Assembly (NCBI RefSeq): GCF_014839805.1
Contig: NC_051120.1
Location: forward strand, 8,370,001-8,434,000
Reading direction: 5' to 3'
DNA from: Manduca sexta
Lineage: Eukaryota > Arthropoda > Insecta > Lepidoptera > Sphingidae
DNA length: 64,000 nt
The notes beneath the pieces were generated by a model. That model did no database searches. It saw only the letters and a list, made by a program, of their open reading frames with translations, and was not told the origin of the DNA. Numbering within the stretch: the first letter of the stretch is position 1; every line of letters starts with the position of its first letter. Positions 48,714-59,456 of this stretch are shown here, in pieces. Both the position numbers and the translations under genes were made by a program.

Positions 48714-49000
48714 ATCACGAGACGAGCTTGCCGTTCGCCTGATGGTAAGCGATACGACCGCCCATAAAGAGTAGAAACACCATCCAATACCTCGAGTTAC
48801 CAAGTATTGTTTGTTATTCCACTGCGCTTTCCATCCTGAGACGTGAGATGTTAAGTCTACTGGAAATTAGTTACACTGGCTACAATGTCCTTCAAACCGG
48901 AACACAACAGTGACTACACACTGCTGCTTGGCGGCAGAAATAGACATTGCGATGGTACCTACCCAGGCGGACTCTCACATATTAGAAACTTGCCACCAGT
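48714..49000 (+). repeat. 'GACGAGCTTGCC' family, longest copy
   Basis: ACGAGACGAGCTTGCCGTTC, CCTGATGGTAAGCGATACG, CCATCCTGAGACGTGAGATG, CAAACCGGAACACAACAGTG, CCTACCCAGGCGGACTCTCA. The longest forward copy in the window. Confidence 0.75.
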
Positions 49001-49246
49001 ATGGTATGGAAAGGAAAGATACCAGCAAAATAAGAGAAGGTAAAGGTTTAATGTGCATTTGTAAATTACCTTTCCATAATACTAGTTCAGATTATCTTCG
49101 CCATGTTAATGCCAAAGACAGCGCAGAAAAGAATCAATCCAATATATTTAATTTTTCATCTGAGTACGTTGACCATACTCATCTATGAGGCAAGGATGGT
49201 AATAATATAATTAAACATACGGTTGACAACTTAAATATGTACTTTT

Positions 49247-49450
49247 TTGTGTGGTACTGGAATTGAATTTAGCACATGTGATTTAATTTTGTCATCACAT
49301 AAGAAGCATAGACATGTGACAGTGGAAAAATGCTTTAAGTGGTTGGATAAAATAGATTGTATGATCCAAATTCCGATGGACAGAAAAGGAATTCCGATAT
49401 TGGATCCACAAGGCAAGTCCGAAAGATATTTTGTGCCACTGTTAGAAGTA
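49247..49450 (+). other. unassigned open frame, possible orphan exon
   Basis: The frame reads CDLILSSHKKHRHVTVEKCF, KWLDKIDCMIQIPMDRKGIP and ILDPQGKSERYFVPLLE up to a donor-like GTATGT at 49449. An acceptor-like TTTAG lies near 49272. Composition looks coding, but there is no recognisable domain and no partner exon. Confidence 0.25.
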
Positions 49451-49879
49451 TGTCAATTTTATATTTTCTTTCCGCTCTTCTCTGCCGAGAACTGCTTTCC
49501 GAACCAGTCGTATAGTTAATTAACATTGACGGAATCTGAATAATGTATAACGATTTACAGGTTTAAATAAATTGTTTAATATCATTAATAGAAAAATATA
49601 AAATATATGATATACCCGTTAAAGCGCGATGGGTTAAAATAGGACAGACGGTGACTTCCACAATACATAATGAAATAAGTTGTCCAAGGCCGGTTACGTT
49701 ACCTACAAATCTCATTATCTAATTTGGCCTGCGGTTAGAATTGTACAAAGAAATTTGCATAACCACAAACTGTTTTCATTGTTAAACAAAGTTTTACAGT
49801 AGAAGTCCTTTGGAGCATAACGGGTATTTTGTTCAGTTACGAAATATTGTTTTTGTTTGTCTTTTTTTTATTGCATTTT

Positions 49880-49975
49880 AATGACGAGACGAGCATGCCA
49901 CTCGCCTAATGGTAAGCGATACGACCGCCCATAAACAGTAGCAACATCATACAGAACTTTAAACTCTACGGCTGC
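49880..49975 (+). repeat. 'GACGAGCTTGCC' family fragment
   Basis: ACGAGACGAGCATGCCACTC, CCTAATGGTAAGCGATACGA, CCCATAAACAGTAGCAACAT: 5' part only. Confidence 0.7.
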
Positions 49976-51666
49976 TGGACATTAAACTGTCTCTATGCAA
50001 AAAATCACGTCAATTGCTTCCTTCGTTGCTACGTAAAAAAAATACAACCGTAAAAACACACATTCGCTGTTCATAAAGGAATTATTGCTTACGTAATACA
50101 TATATTATAAAAAAGCCTTCTTCTTTCTTCTTCTGTTTCTATATTCATTTTTATTTTCAAGTCTTCAGAAATCTTTCAAACGATTCTTAAGTTTTATTAT
50201 CTGTGGTAGCGGTCGAAGAGCTACCTAGTATTTCGTATAGGGACTTTGAAATTTTGAAGTGATTCCCCCTAAGATCGTAGGTAGTGATAATATGGTGGTA
50301 ACAAGTCAGATTCATAATATTATATCGTTATTACATAGCCGTTGGTGTTAGTCACTTTTTGGTGGGAAGCTGTCCAATACCCATATGTATTTTACGAACT
50401 ATGTTACTGTTTAATCAATATGCATTATTATCTGATAACAGGAGTTTTTTGTGATATGAGTAAGCACTATCTATACTAGATTTCGGGTGCAACTTTGCCT
50501 GCGTGGAATTCGGTTTGTGACCAGTACGAAAAAAAGTATTTTATGTCTTTTCTAACTTACTACTTCGTACTATATCATTAACATTAGTTTAGTGTTTTAG
50601 TATAAGTACTACATATATATACGATATACTTTTACATTCATATTAGATCTACGTAATTCTGATGCATCATGCAACACTATATGCAAACGCAGCAATCTCG
50701 AAATTACCTACATTATTTCCATACCATTTCGAATTTTTGGCACTGTGCAGTGCGCGTAGGTAAAAACACGGCTTTGCTTTTACTATATTGTTTGAAATTT
50801 ACTATTTCAGTTTTTATATTTTTGTACTGTTACATATTATCCATGTTGCAGTGTCCGCTTTTTTGGTTATATTTTATGGCGCAATTGCGGGACTTATTTT
50901 AAAACATTTGTTAACGAAATATATTCTTAATATTACAATTTGGATCAAAGGTTCTTCTTAATTTAGGTACTATTTAGAGATGAGTTAACTTAATATTCTT
51001 TTAATTACAAATTTAGCTTTCTGTATGAATACAATATAATTATTACTCCTTCAAATTTCGTTTTCTATTTAGTGAAGGCATTAATAGTGTCCTTTCAAAT
51101 TTGATTTATCAATGTTGCCAACAACAAAGAGATCTTAAATTATGACTTCGTAAGAAGTGTCAAACCGTTAAACATCAGTCTAGGTGTGGACCTGGTAACG
51201 CAGTCGGTTCAATGCCCGGCAGACCACAACCGTAAAATTAAAAATAATACTCAATTACCTAAACGATATTGACTTGGAACGGTTGGTCGTCCACATCGAA
51301 TAGTGACGGCCCCGCTTGATTGTAATCGATTGTTTAATCGAATAACAGCAATAACTTAATTTAACACGATATGGTATGTGAATCGATTTAATGTAGAATC
51401 TTCAAACAAGTTACATCATAAACATAGTTTCGATGATTTAAGATTTATAAATAGTTTTGAAGAGCATTTAATCTTTTGCTATGGTTTTGAATAAGTACTT
51501 TTGTTCAATAATATTTTAATTCTAAGATTATGGATTTAATATTAAAATTGTGTATTTACAAATATGTTTACCCACTGCTTGAAATATAACTCTTCATAAT
51601 TAATGATTAAACGAACTTACCTGTAAGTGAAGTTCTATCATAATTATACGAAGCGCTTCTTCCGAA

Positions 51667-51805
51667 GAGATTAGTACCTAAATAAATTAGAAATTAATTT
51701 AAAAACTTGTAGTACCGCATATAAGTGACCCCACTCCGCACTTAAGTTGAGATGCCGGTAGTTTTTTTGTTTACCTCACGCCGACAGTCTACTATTTTTC
51801 TTCAG
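51667..51805. repeat. DIRS left inverted terminal repeat
   Basis: Inverse complement of 59286-59427. Contains ACCCCACTCCGCACTTAAG, TGAGATGCCGGTAG and CTCACGCCGACAGTCTAC. Differs mainly in the T-run length. The outer extension 51596-51666 is not repeated at the other end. Confidence 0.9.
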
Positions 51806-51896
51806 TTAGTTTAGAGATGTTCAATCCTGATCATTGACATTTTTCTAATTGTTATATAAGGGTTAATCAGTATGATATGGGTTGGGAGGGAGTATC

Positions 51897-52042
51897 GTAC
51901 TAATCTCTTCGGAAGAAGCGCTTCGTATAATTATGATAGAACTTCACTTACAGGTAAGTTCGTTTAATCATTAATTATACTCGCGCTTCTTTCCTCGAGA
52001 TTAGTACTTAAATAAATTAGAAATTAATTTAAAAACTTGTAG
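51897..52042. other. DIRS internal complementary region (circle junction)
   Basis: 51897-51978 is the exact inverse complement of 51596-51677 (left end). 51974-52042 is the inverse complement of 59388-59456 (right end). The two meet at a shared ATTAT. This is the template used to complete termini in DIRS replication. Confidence 0.9.
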
Positions 52043-52209
52043 ATGTTGAGAGTTGTAATCATGAGCAAAATGTCAATGATTTAGATATTATTTTGTTTAT
52101 GTGAAAACAAAAAACTATAATACATAATCAAACAATAACATTTATTTATCATTATGACAATAATAAGTAACATTACAACTTCGTAACATAACAAATGTGA
52201 TGATGTTTC

Positions 52210-53121
52210 TCAATTATTACGGTTTAGAATTGCTCTAGCCAAAGAATCATTATTAATGTGGAGAATGGGCCTATTGTAAAACCTTGCAAATGTGTTTGAG
52301 TTGCCGCTCCAACCAGCGGTGTTGCGGATTGAGTCTATGGAAACCCCGAGCGATAGCGCGCGCGACGCTGCAGCATGTCGCGTGCTGTGGGCACTGAATA
52401 CTGCAACGTCGATCCCACTCTCGCTTAAAGTACGTTTAATCCAGCGACTAAGACTCTGTGTGGAGACTGGGTTATGAGATTTCTTTAAACCTAGCCAGAG
52501 GGTATCAGTTTTACGAATGGGCTTAGTTTTATTTATGTATGCAATCAAGGTCTTAGCAGGGCATATAGATTGATTTGAAATAAAAAATAGTAATAAAAGT
52601 ATTGGTTGCCTGGCACCTAGCCGTGAAGTTTTAATTTCATCGGAGATTTTTATCAAAATGTGTTCATCCAAAAATTCTACATTTTTAATCAAGATTTTTG
52701 AAAGTGTTTGTATTCTGTGAGCAGTCGTCAAGGCAAGGAGTGTTACGGTTTTTCTTGCTAGACGTTCTAATGTCAGATTTTCATTAGGGTACCAAGAACT
52801 TAACAGATCTAGTACAAGATTCGTATCCCAGGTGGCGTTATATTTAGGTAGGGGAGGACGAAGACGAGACACGCCTTTAAAAAATCTTTGAATTCTATCA
52901 TCATTAGTGATATTTTGTCCGAGTACTAATGATAATGCTGCCCTACACGAATTTAAAGTCCCATACTGGGCGTTCTCATAGAATTGTTGAGTTAAAAAAT
53001 AAAGAACGGTTGGAACCGAAGCTTTATAAATGTCTATCGAGTTTGCTTGGCAGAATGTCCACCACTTTTTTATACATACGTTGTATTGTTTTAATGAATT
53101 CTTTGATAGGGACGCCATCAT
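52210..53121 (-). CDS. DIRS tyrosine recombinase (integrase)
   Basis: 303 residues, uninterrupted. Catalytic residues visible: Arg in LTTAHRIQTLSKI (about residue 135), His-x-x-Arg in FSAHSTRHAAASRAL (about 247), the GWSGN box, and Tyr in FARFYNRPI (about 283). The N-terminal part (SLKQYNVCIKKWWTFCQ) fits the SAM-like DNA-binding domain. In DIRS elements this enzyme inserts a circular DNA intermediate, so no target duplication is made. Starts 136 nt downstream of the RT-RNase H stop. Confidence 0.93.
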   Translation of the reverse strand: MMASLSKNSLKQYNVCIKKWWTFCQANSIDIYKASVPTVLYFLTQQFYENAQYGTLNSCRAALSLVLGQNITNDDRIQRFFKGVSRLRPPLPKYNATWDTNLVLDLLSSWYPNENLTLERLARKTVTLLALTTAHRIQTLSKILIKNVEFLDEHILIKISDEIKTSRLGARQPILLLLFFISNQSICPAKTLIAYINKTKPIRKTDTLWLGLKKSHNPVSTQSLSRWIKRTLSESGIDVAVFSAHSTRHAAASRALSLGVSIDSIRNTAGWSGNSNTFARFYNRPILHINNDSLARAILNRNN

Positions 53122-54944
53122 AATATCTAGTGAGGAAGGTGGTATACTGCGTCTGGACAGTGATTCCCTGATAATACTCCAGCCACCAGGGTAAGTGACG
53201 ACTGGATCCGCCGTGAGCTACAATGAGAAATTATAGGATTATCAATTGGTGAGAAAGTCAAAGTTTTCGAAATGAGTAAAGACGTGAAGAGGGGATACCA
53301 TGGTTGCGTTGGCCAGAGGGGACAATCATGATCCCTCTCGCTTTATCTGAAACAATTTTCCTAAGTGTTTTAAGAATCATAGAGAATGGGGGGAAGGCGT
53401 AAAAATACATTGAAGACGAGCAAACAGTGAAAGCGTTTATAGCGCATGCTTCTGGGTCTTTTTGCCAAGAAATATATCTCGTACACTTTTTGTTTATTCG
53501 ACTGGCAAACAAGTCTATTTGAGGTCTTCCAAAATGGAATGTTATAGCGTTATAGGCATGATCCGATAGTTCCCACTCTATATCCGGATGTATCTTTCGT
53601 GACTGAGCATCCGCAACAATATTATCACGTGACATTATGTAGGAAGCAAAAATATAAAGCCTTCGAGTCTCACACCACTGCCAAATTTCTCGAGAAATTT
53701 GGGTGAGATGAGGGAACTGAACCCCACCCATGCGGTTAATGTATGATATAGCAGTTGAGTTATCAATACGCATAAGAACTTGGCAGCTAAATAGATTTTT
53801 AGCAAAAATCTTGAGTCCTATAAAAGCGGCTAATAATTCAAGATAATTTATATGCTGAGTTTTTTCATTGTTAGACCATTGACCGCTTGCCGTTTCTCCA
53901 TTGCATACTGCGCCCCACCCCGTAGTTGAGGCGTCAGAAAATATTACGATGTTATAGTTATCATCCCTAATAGGGTGTATTGCATGGTCTATATTGTTAA
54001 GCCACCAATGGATATCATCATGTAGAATTGCTGGGATGTTCAAGTATTGATCGTAATCGTTATGATCTTTTAAACTGAGATACTTACAACGTTCTAAACG
54101 TTTTGTATATACCCAACCATATTCAACGGCTGGGCATGCCGAGACTAATAAACCTACTAGTTGTGCGAATACTCTTGTTTTACAGCGTTTAATTTGCAAA
54201 AACTTTCGTAATTCTGTCTTAATTCTTAATCTTTTCTCATTAGGTAGTGATACCTCGAACGTATCCGAATTTATCACTACACCCAAGAATTTACATAGAG
54301 TGGAAGGCTTAAGGACGCTTTTTTCAATATTTACTATGAAACCTAACGAAGTAAGAAGTTTCTTGGTTATAATTACATTGTTTAGACAATCTGTAACTGT
54401 CTTGCCCAAAAGTAACCAATCGTCTAAATAAAGAGTAGATAAAACCAGCCGACCTTAATAATTTAGCAACTGGTTTCATTATTTTTGTAAAAATCAGAGG
54501 TGCCGTATTTAAACCAAACGGCAATACGTTGAATTCGTACAACTTCCCATCAAACCTAAATCGTAAATATTTCTTTGAATCTACATCAATACTGATTAAA
54601 AAATATGCGTCCTTTAAGTCTAGAGTTGACATGAAACAATTTGGAGTAATTAATTTTAACCCTTTTCTTGGCAAGAAAAAAAATCTATGGAAAATCTTTT
54701 TTTTTTGTTTAATTCTGTTTTGAGTATAAATATTAATGATATAAAAAATGGAAAAAAAAATCCTGGGTATCTAGTTTTGGAGATATACAATGTATCCCAC
54801 GAGATACATTGCCAAGTATCTGTACTTTTCCCCATATAAGCCAATGTATCCGAGAGGATACAATGCTCAAATAAAATAAAACGACAAATTACTTAAAAAA
54901 CAATTATAATCAGAATGAAAAAAAAAATGCAAACTTAAACATAC

Positions 54945-55150
54945 TGTTACGCGCCGCTATCCTAGCCGATGACATCGGGCGTTTCCGGAAGTATTCGGCT
55001 GCGCGGGCAGGCTGGCAGAAGAGAAGATATGTCACGCGGCGACTATTCTATTATTATTCTCTCTGGCTGGACGTTGTCAAAAGAATGTCTAAAATTGTAT
55101 TCTGTAATTATTTTGCTAATATAATGTTTACTGTAAAAGAGCGTTTTACA
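54945..55150. repeat. TRIM LTR, left
   Basis: Begins TGTTACGCGCCGCTATCC, ends AAAGAGCGTTTTACA; preceded by ATAC. Has TTTCCGG where the other copy has TTTCGG. Confidence 0.88.
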
Positions 55151-55545
55151 TTCAGAAGTGGGATTATACAAATGATAATTTGAAGTTACATTGAATTCGA
55201 ATGTGAAGAGAACTATCGGAATAAATCTGTGATGAATCATTGAATGCCAAAATTAAAATTACCAGATTCTCAGATTTTTAGTTACCATGGCAACGTCTAC
55301 GTCTGTTGAAGTAAATATGTTGGGAATGCATATGGAATTGATGTCTGCACATTAGTACGATTAACGACATTCATAACAAAACTTCGTTATGCCTGCTGCT
55401 TGGCTCACTGGAGAGGGTGTTTTCTTAGAAACTAAATCATTGGAGACAGGAATGACTGGAGTCATGTGAAGTCAAATTAGTGGCGCAACACTTCAGGCTG
55501 ACAATGCGAACGTGCGTAGCTGTTTATTTTATTTAATCTGATCTG

Positions 55546-55806
55546 TCTGTGGCCTTTTGATAATATTCTATCTGCAGCCGTGACCATTTTGATCATATTC
55601 TGTCTGTAGCAATGACCATTCTGGTCATATTCTGTCTGTAACCATGAGCATTCTGATCATATTCTGTCTGTAGTCATGAGCATTCTGATCATATTCTGTC
55701 TGTGACCATGAACATATTCTGTCATTCATTGTCTGTGATCATATTCTGTCTGTAGTCATGAGCATTCTGATCATATTCTGTGTGCAGACATGAGCATTCT
55801 GATTTG
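55546..55806. repeat. tandem about 32-bp repeats inside the TRIM
   Basis: About eight imperfect units of GATCATATTCTGTCTGTAG plus TCATGAGCATTCT. Some are shortened. Confidence 0.85.
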
Positions 55807-55913
55807 TGTTGCTGGGCCCTATTTGTTTAAAAATATAGGTACCCAATTCAGTTCTACTTTCTCAAATTTATTTTTGTGAATACCTTACGGTATTCACTTT
55901 GCAGGATGGCCGA

Positions 55914-56119
55914 TGTTACGCGCCGCTATCCTAGCCGATGACATCGGGCGTTTCGGAAGTATTCGGCTGCGCGGGCAGGCTGGCAGAAGAGAAGATATGT
56001 CACGCGGCGACTATTCTATTATTATTCTCTCTGGCTGGACGTTGTCAAAAGAATGTCTAAAATTGTATTCTGTAATTATTTTGCTAATATAATGTTTACT
56101 GTAAAAAGAGCGTTTTACA
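55914..56119. repeat. TRIM LTR, right
   Basis: Second LTR, followed by ATAC at 56120-56123. Confidence 0.88.
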
Positions 56120-56145
56120 ATACATCTATTCAGGTCCGGTTTGAA

Positions 56146-57070
56146 AAATTAAAAAGCAGTTTTTATTGGGCAGAAGACAAAGTCTTAGGCCGCATTTTGA
56201 ACACATAACAGTGGTTTGTCCTTTAATGCATAACTTGCACCCCCTCTTGGTACTGAATATTGGGAAATGTCCAATCTGACATAAGGTGTGGTATAACATT
56301 GGCTTTAATTGTTTTACCTGGAGTAGGCCCTGCCGCGTCTAATTCCTCTAATGAAGTCTCCTTTTTGTGCCTTCATATAAATTGGTTTGAACAGATATCA
56401 TACCCAAGATATCATAGGTATAAAAGCATTTAAAATATTCTAATGGGGTTTTGGGTGCTTCTTCTGAAAACTTTTGTCAAATATACCTGCACAGTGTTGA
56501 TAGCTTTGTTCGTCCACGTTAATTATAAGAGGTTTTAGCGTATAGGCTTTGGGCGTGTAATTACAAGCCTTAGTCGTTTAGATCGAAAAGACGACGCTAC
56601 AGATGATGATTAGTTTGGTGTATGTGAAGAGGCTATATTTACACATATATAATGAACGGAAATAAAACGGATGTCGATGGCTGTGTAACAATTAGTGACG
56701 GCTGTTGAATCATTGGCGATGGCAAAAGTGGAGACCCAGTTACTGCTGCTTGAACGGGCGTAATTTCTTCATCGGACAATAAATTAAGATTTTCAAACGA
56801 CGACAGTAACAAAGGCAGATTAAGCGATGAATAACTCTCCGACCTTGCTATGAAGACGGGGTCTATTTCACTATCTGAATCTGAAATCTCATCTAAGTCT
56901 GATTTTCGGCCGGACTTAGGTACTAAAGCAAATTTTTTCGCTCGGTACCTTCGCCACGTCGCTTGTTCCATGGTATTCTGCGAAGAAAATATGCATTCAC
57001 CACCAACATTAAGCATAAACACCGGCCTGTTATAATCTTCCTTGCAAAAATAGGGGTCCGGTAGTTGCAC
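56146..57070 (-). pseudogene. piggyBac-family transposase remnant
   Basis: 57070-56639 encodes an N-terminal acidic segment (SDLDEISDSDSEIDP). Around 56470-56370 a fragment of the DDE domain start survives (KTPLEYFKCFYTYDILGMIS). This is joined almost directly to a C-terminal Cys-rich zinc-binding domain ending near 56146 (GCKLCIKGQTTVMCSKCGLR, LCLLPNKNCFLIFQTG). Most of the catalytic domain, with its three aspartates, is deleted, and frames shift between pieces. Confidence 0.8.
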
Positions 57071-58018
57071 TTCTAGTATTCACACAAATATGATTAAAAG
57101 GACCATTGAGCAAACGTTTAGAAAAATGAGCAAGACTATAAACTACTTTTTTACAGCAATAACTCACCGTCAATGCATGCGGAGACACGTGCAAAGCTAA
57201 TGCATAAATATTCCTATATATGGCAATGTGCACCATGAGATACATAACATGCATCACCTAATTCTGTTATTACTTGGTGGTGTGCACCTTGAGATACATG
57301 CAAAAATAAGATTCGTTTTTTTATACAATAATCAACATATGGTTTGAAAACACACTTGATACACATGTTTACTTCGTAGAGAATATAAAACAATCGCACT
57401 CCATAAATATCCGCATAGAATAAAAAAATAACAATATACTTACCTCCTTGCATGGGATCGTGTCAATTCGGTAAACAGTTTTTGCATTCAAAATTTAACG
57501 GTACTACCAACATCATCATGCTAGATAAAAAATCGTTTGGAATCATGCAAAATATAAATTGTTATGTGAGGTTTCATTTCATTCACTTTATTTTCGAGAC
57601 AAGGATTTTTTAAAGTTGACTGTATCTGACGAGATACATTGTCAAGAAAAGGGTTAAAGCTGTGCGTAAATCTTCTAGTTTGAAATGTTGTGTTACGATG
57701 AATTTATTCAAATTTTTTAAATTTAATATAAATCTCATCTTTCCATTCGGTTTGGGGACTAAGAATATACTAGATATGAATTGTCCTTCACATGGTTGGC
57801 ATTGTGAAATGGCACCAATATCTAGGAGATGGTTAATAGATTCATAAAAATTTAATTTTTCAGAATCAGAATATGTATGTGACGGAGGTAGTACAGTCTG
57901 GACGACTGGGGTACTAAATTCAATTTTGTACCCTTTTATCCACGACAAAACAGTCTGATCGATTGTGATAAGAGACCACTGCTTTGAAAAATTTGATAAA
58001 CGTCCTGCATACCTTACC

Positions 58019-58839
58019 CTATCTATGGGCGTCTCCTCTGAGATGGTCGCGGCGCTGGCGCCTGGTGACGATATGACTGTCTCGATGAGTGTGCGGGCTG
58101 TGGCAACGGAGGTGCCGGCCGTGTCCAATGTGCAGGCTCGTAATTCCTCGATGTGCTCGCTGCTGGGCCCGGCGGCCTGCGTGCCGGGGGAGCTTTTGTC
58201 GGTTTAAAGGCCGGGATGGTCCAGGTTTACAGGGTCTCCCTTGAACATTTCTGTTCTCTGAATCTGGTTTGAGCTCTGCACCAGATTTTGTAACTGCTTT
58301 AGCTGATTTTAGTGTTTCACATAACTGTTCACCAAATAGGAACCCATCTATTTTGGTCTTTGTTAAATGTTCCTTCATTTCCTTTTTTAATGCGAATAAG
58401 ATAAAATTCCTCCTTGTATTAGAGTCACTATGTTGCAAATCACAAAGTATGCGAATGGCGTCCATAAATTTTTGTAAATTAAATTTTTACGATCCTCCTT
58501 ATCCAAGCCTTCAGTTGACGTATGTTGAAGTCGCGCTGCTAGTTCAGCTCTCAATTCTTGTCCGTATTTCGTAATCTGTGAGGGGTCTGTACCCAGTATC
58601 TCCAATATGTCGTCATCAAGCTCAGCCAAAGTCTGAGTCTCAGGCAATGGAATTATATCTTCTCCAGGAGTGTTAATGACGATCTCCTCAGGTGGGTCGT
58701 CAGTTAGAATAGGAGCTATTGTCGATGGCATATCATCTTGTACTTCACTGTTTATAGGGCGTTGATCTGAGCTGCCTGGTAGCCAGTCGTCTAGGTCCAG
58801 TGTAGGTAATTGTATTTCTAAAAATGACGGGATAACCAT
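58019..58839 (-). pseudogene. DIRS Gag-like protein, frameshifted
   Basis: 58839-58470 encodes an acidic region (LPTLDLDDWLPGSSDQRP, LAELDDDILEILGTDPSQ) and AELAARLQHTSTEGLDKED. A one-base change in an A-run near 58470 moves the frame to MDAIRILCDLQHSDSNTRRN and KIDGFLFGEQLCETLKSAK, which is typical of DIRS Gag. It overlaps the start of RT. An upstream short basic frame at 59245-59159 (MPKRSLEEDLASFSRKIKKF) ends at a GTGAGT donor-like site and may be an earlier exon. Confidence 0.7.
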
Positions 58840-59285
58840 GGAGTTTTAAAATCCACAATGTTTATGCCAGTATTACACACATGTTTTTATAAGTTTGTGT
58901 CGAGATAGCCCCAATGACCACTCTGATTACTAACTTATTTTATTTACATGTAAAGACATGTAATTCTTTGTGTAACACTTTTTAAAAATAGGATGAGTTT
59001 TTGGAAAAGCCCCAATGACTATTCCAGTTAACACATCATAAGGCATAAATAGCATAATGCTTATCCTTCCGGATAGCACGTCTAATGCTGCGAAGCAGCG
59101 TTTTGCAATTCTTCGTAGATTTAGTCTGGTCACTATGAAATATACATAAAGTACTCACCTACTGGTTGTTCCGTAATCGACGTTTGAACTTCTTAATTTT
59201 TCTAGAAAAGCTAGCCAGATCTTCCTCTAGACTGCGCTTTGGCATTTTTAAGCGATGCACGTGTTGAGTGGTCGAGCACTAAAAT

Positions 59286-59427
59286 GCGACTGAAGAAAAA
59301 TAGTAGACTGTCGGCGTGAGGTAAAAAAAAAAAAAAAACTACCGGCATCTCAACTTAAGTGCGGAGTGGGGTCACTTATATGCGGTACTACAAGTTTTTA
59401 AATTAATTTCTAATTTATTTAGGTACT
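59286..59427. repeat. DIRS right inverted terminal repeat
   Basis: Pairs with 51667-51805. The element's outer end runs to about 59456 (GAAGCGCGAGTATAAT). Confidence 0.9.
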
Positions 59428-59456
59428 AATCTCGAGGAAAGAAGCGCGAGTATAAT

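Larger units (their letters stand above)
43287..51595. other. long repeat-bearing region without confident genes
   Basis: Eight kilobases of AT-rich DNA. Recognised: repeat 43630-43852, MITE 44032-44253, MITE 46213-46395, foldback 47776-48034, repeats 48714-49000 and 49880-49975. A possible Ig-exon relic lies at 48535-48650 and an unassigned open frame at 49247-49450. Nothing else is supported. Confidence 0.6.
54945..56119. mobile_element. TRIM-like LTR element, nested
   Basis: 1,175 bp with direct 206-bp LTRs (54945-55150 and 55914-56119), each TGTTACGCGCCG...GCGTTTTACA, flanked by a 4-bp duplication ATAC (54941-54944 and 56120-56123). The LTRs differ by two single-base indels only. The 763-bp interior has no ORF and includes tandem repeats (55546-55806). 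Strand, primer site and polypurine tract could not be fixed. Confidence 0.88.
54660..57653 (-). mobile_element. piggyBac-like element inserted in DIRS RT
   Basis: Flanked by TTAA at 54656-54659 and 57654-57657, with inverted ends CCCTTTTCTTGGCAAG and the complement of ACATTGTCAAGAAAAGGG. Subterminal GTATC...GATAC motifs occur near both ends. Contains remnants of a piggyBac-family transposase and a nested LTR element at 54945-56119. Confidence 0.88.
53258..58128 (-). pseudogene. DIRS reverse transcriptase-RNase H, interrupted and frameshifted
   Basis: The N-terminal part at 58128-57658 has KMRFILNLKNLNKFI. The frame resumes beyond the nested element at 54655-54420 with MSTLDLKDAYFLISIDVD and LPFGLNTAPLIFTKIMK. 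It then slips by one base near 54430, just ahead of the catalytic YLDDW box. From 54409 to 53258 it continues with LGFIVNIEKSVLKPS, an RNase H domain (IVIFSDASTTGWGAVCNGE, INYLELLAA, MRIDNSTAISYINR) and the DIRS C-terminal GRPQIDLFASRINKKC. Removing the insertion and one TTAA copy restores continuity at the junction. Not functional as it stands. Confidence 0.88.
51596..59456 (-). mobile_element. DIRS-type tyrosine recombinase retrotransposon
   Basis: About 7.9 kb including 3 kb of nested insertions. It has inverted terminal repeats of about 140 bp (51667-51805 and 59286-59427). An internal complementary region at 51897-52042 is an exact complement of the left end (82 nt) fused to the complement of the right end (about 69 nt, one mismatch). 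Coding order on the minus strand is Gag-like, RT-RNase H, then tyrosine recombinase: the DIRS arrangement. The recombinase is intact; Gag and RT carry one-base shifts. RT is interrupted at TTAA by the element at 54660-57653. Confidence 0.92.

Noticed and set aside
55546..55806. CRISPR-like array
   Set aside because: Tandem units without unique spacers, inside an LTR element of a eukaryotic genome.
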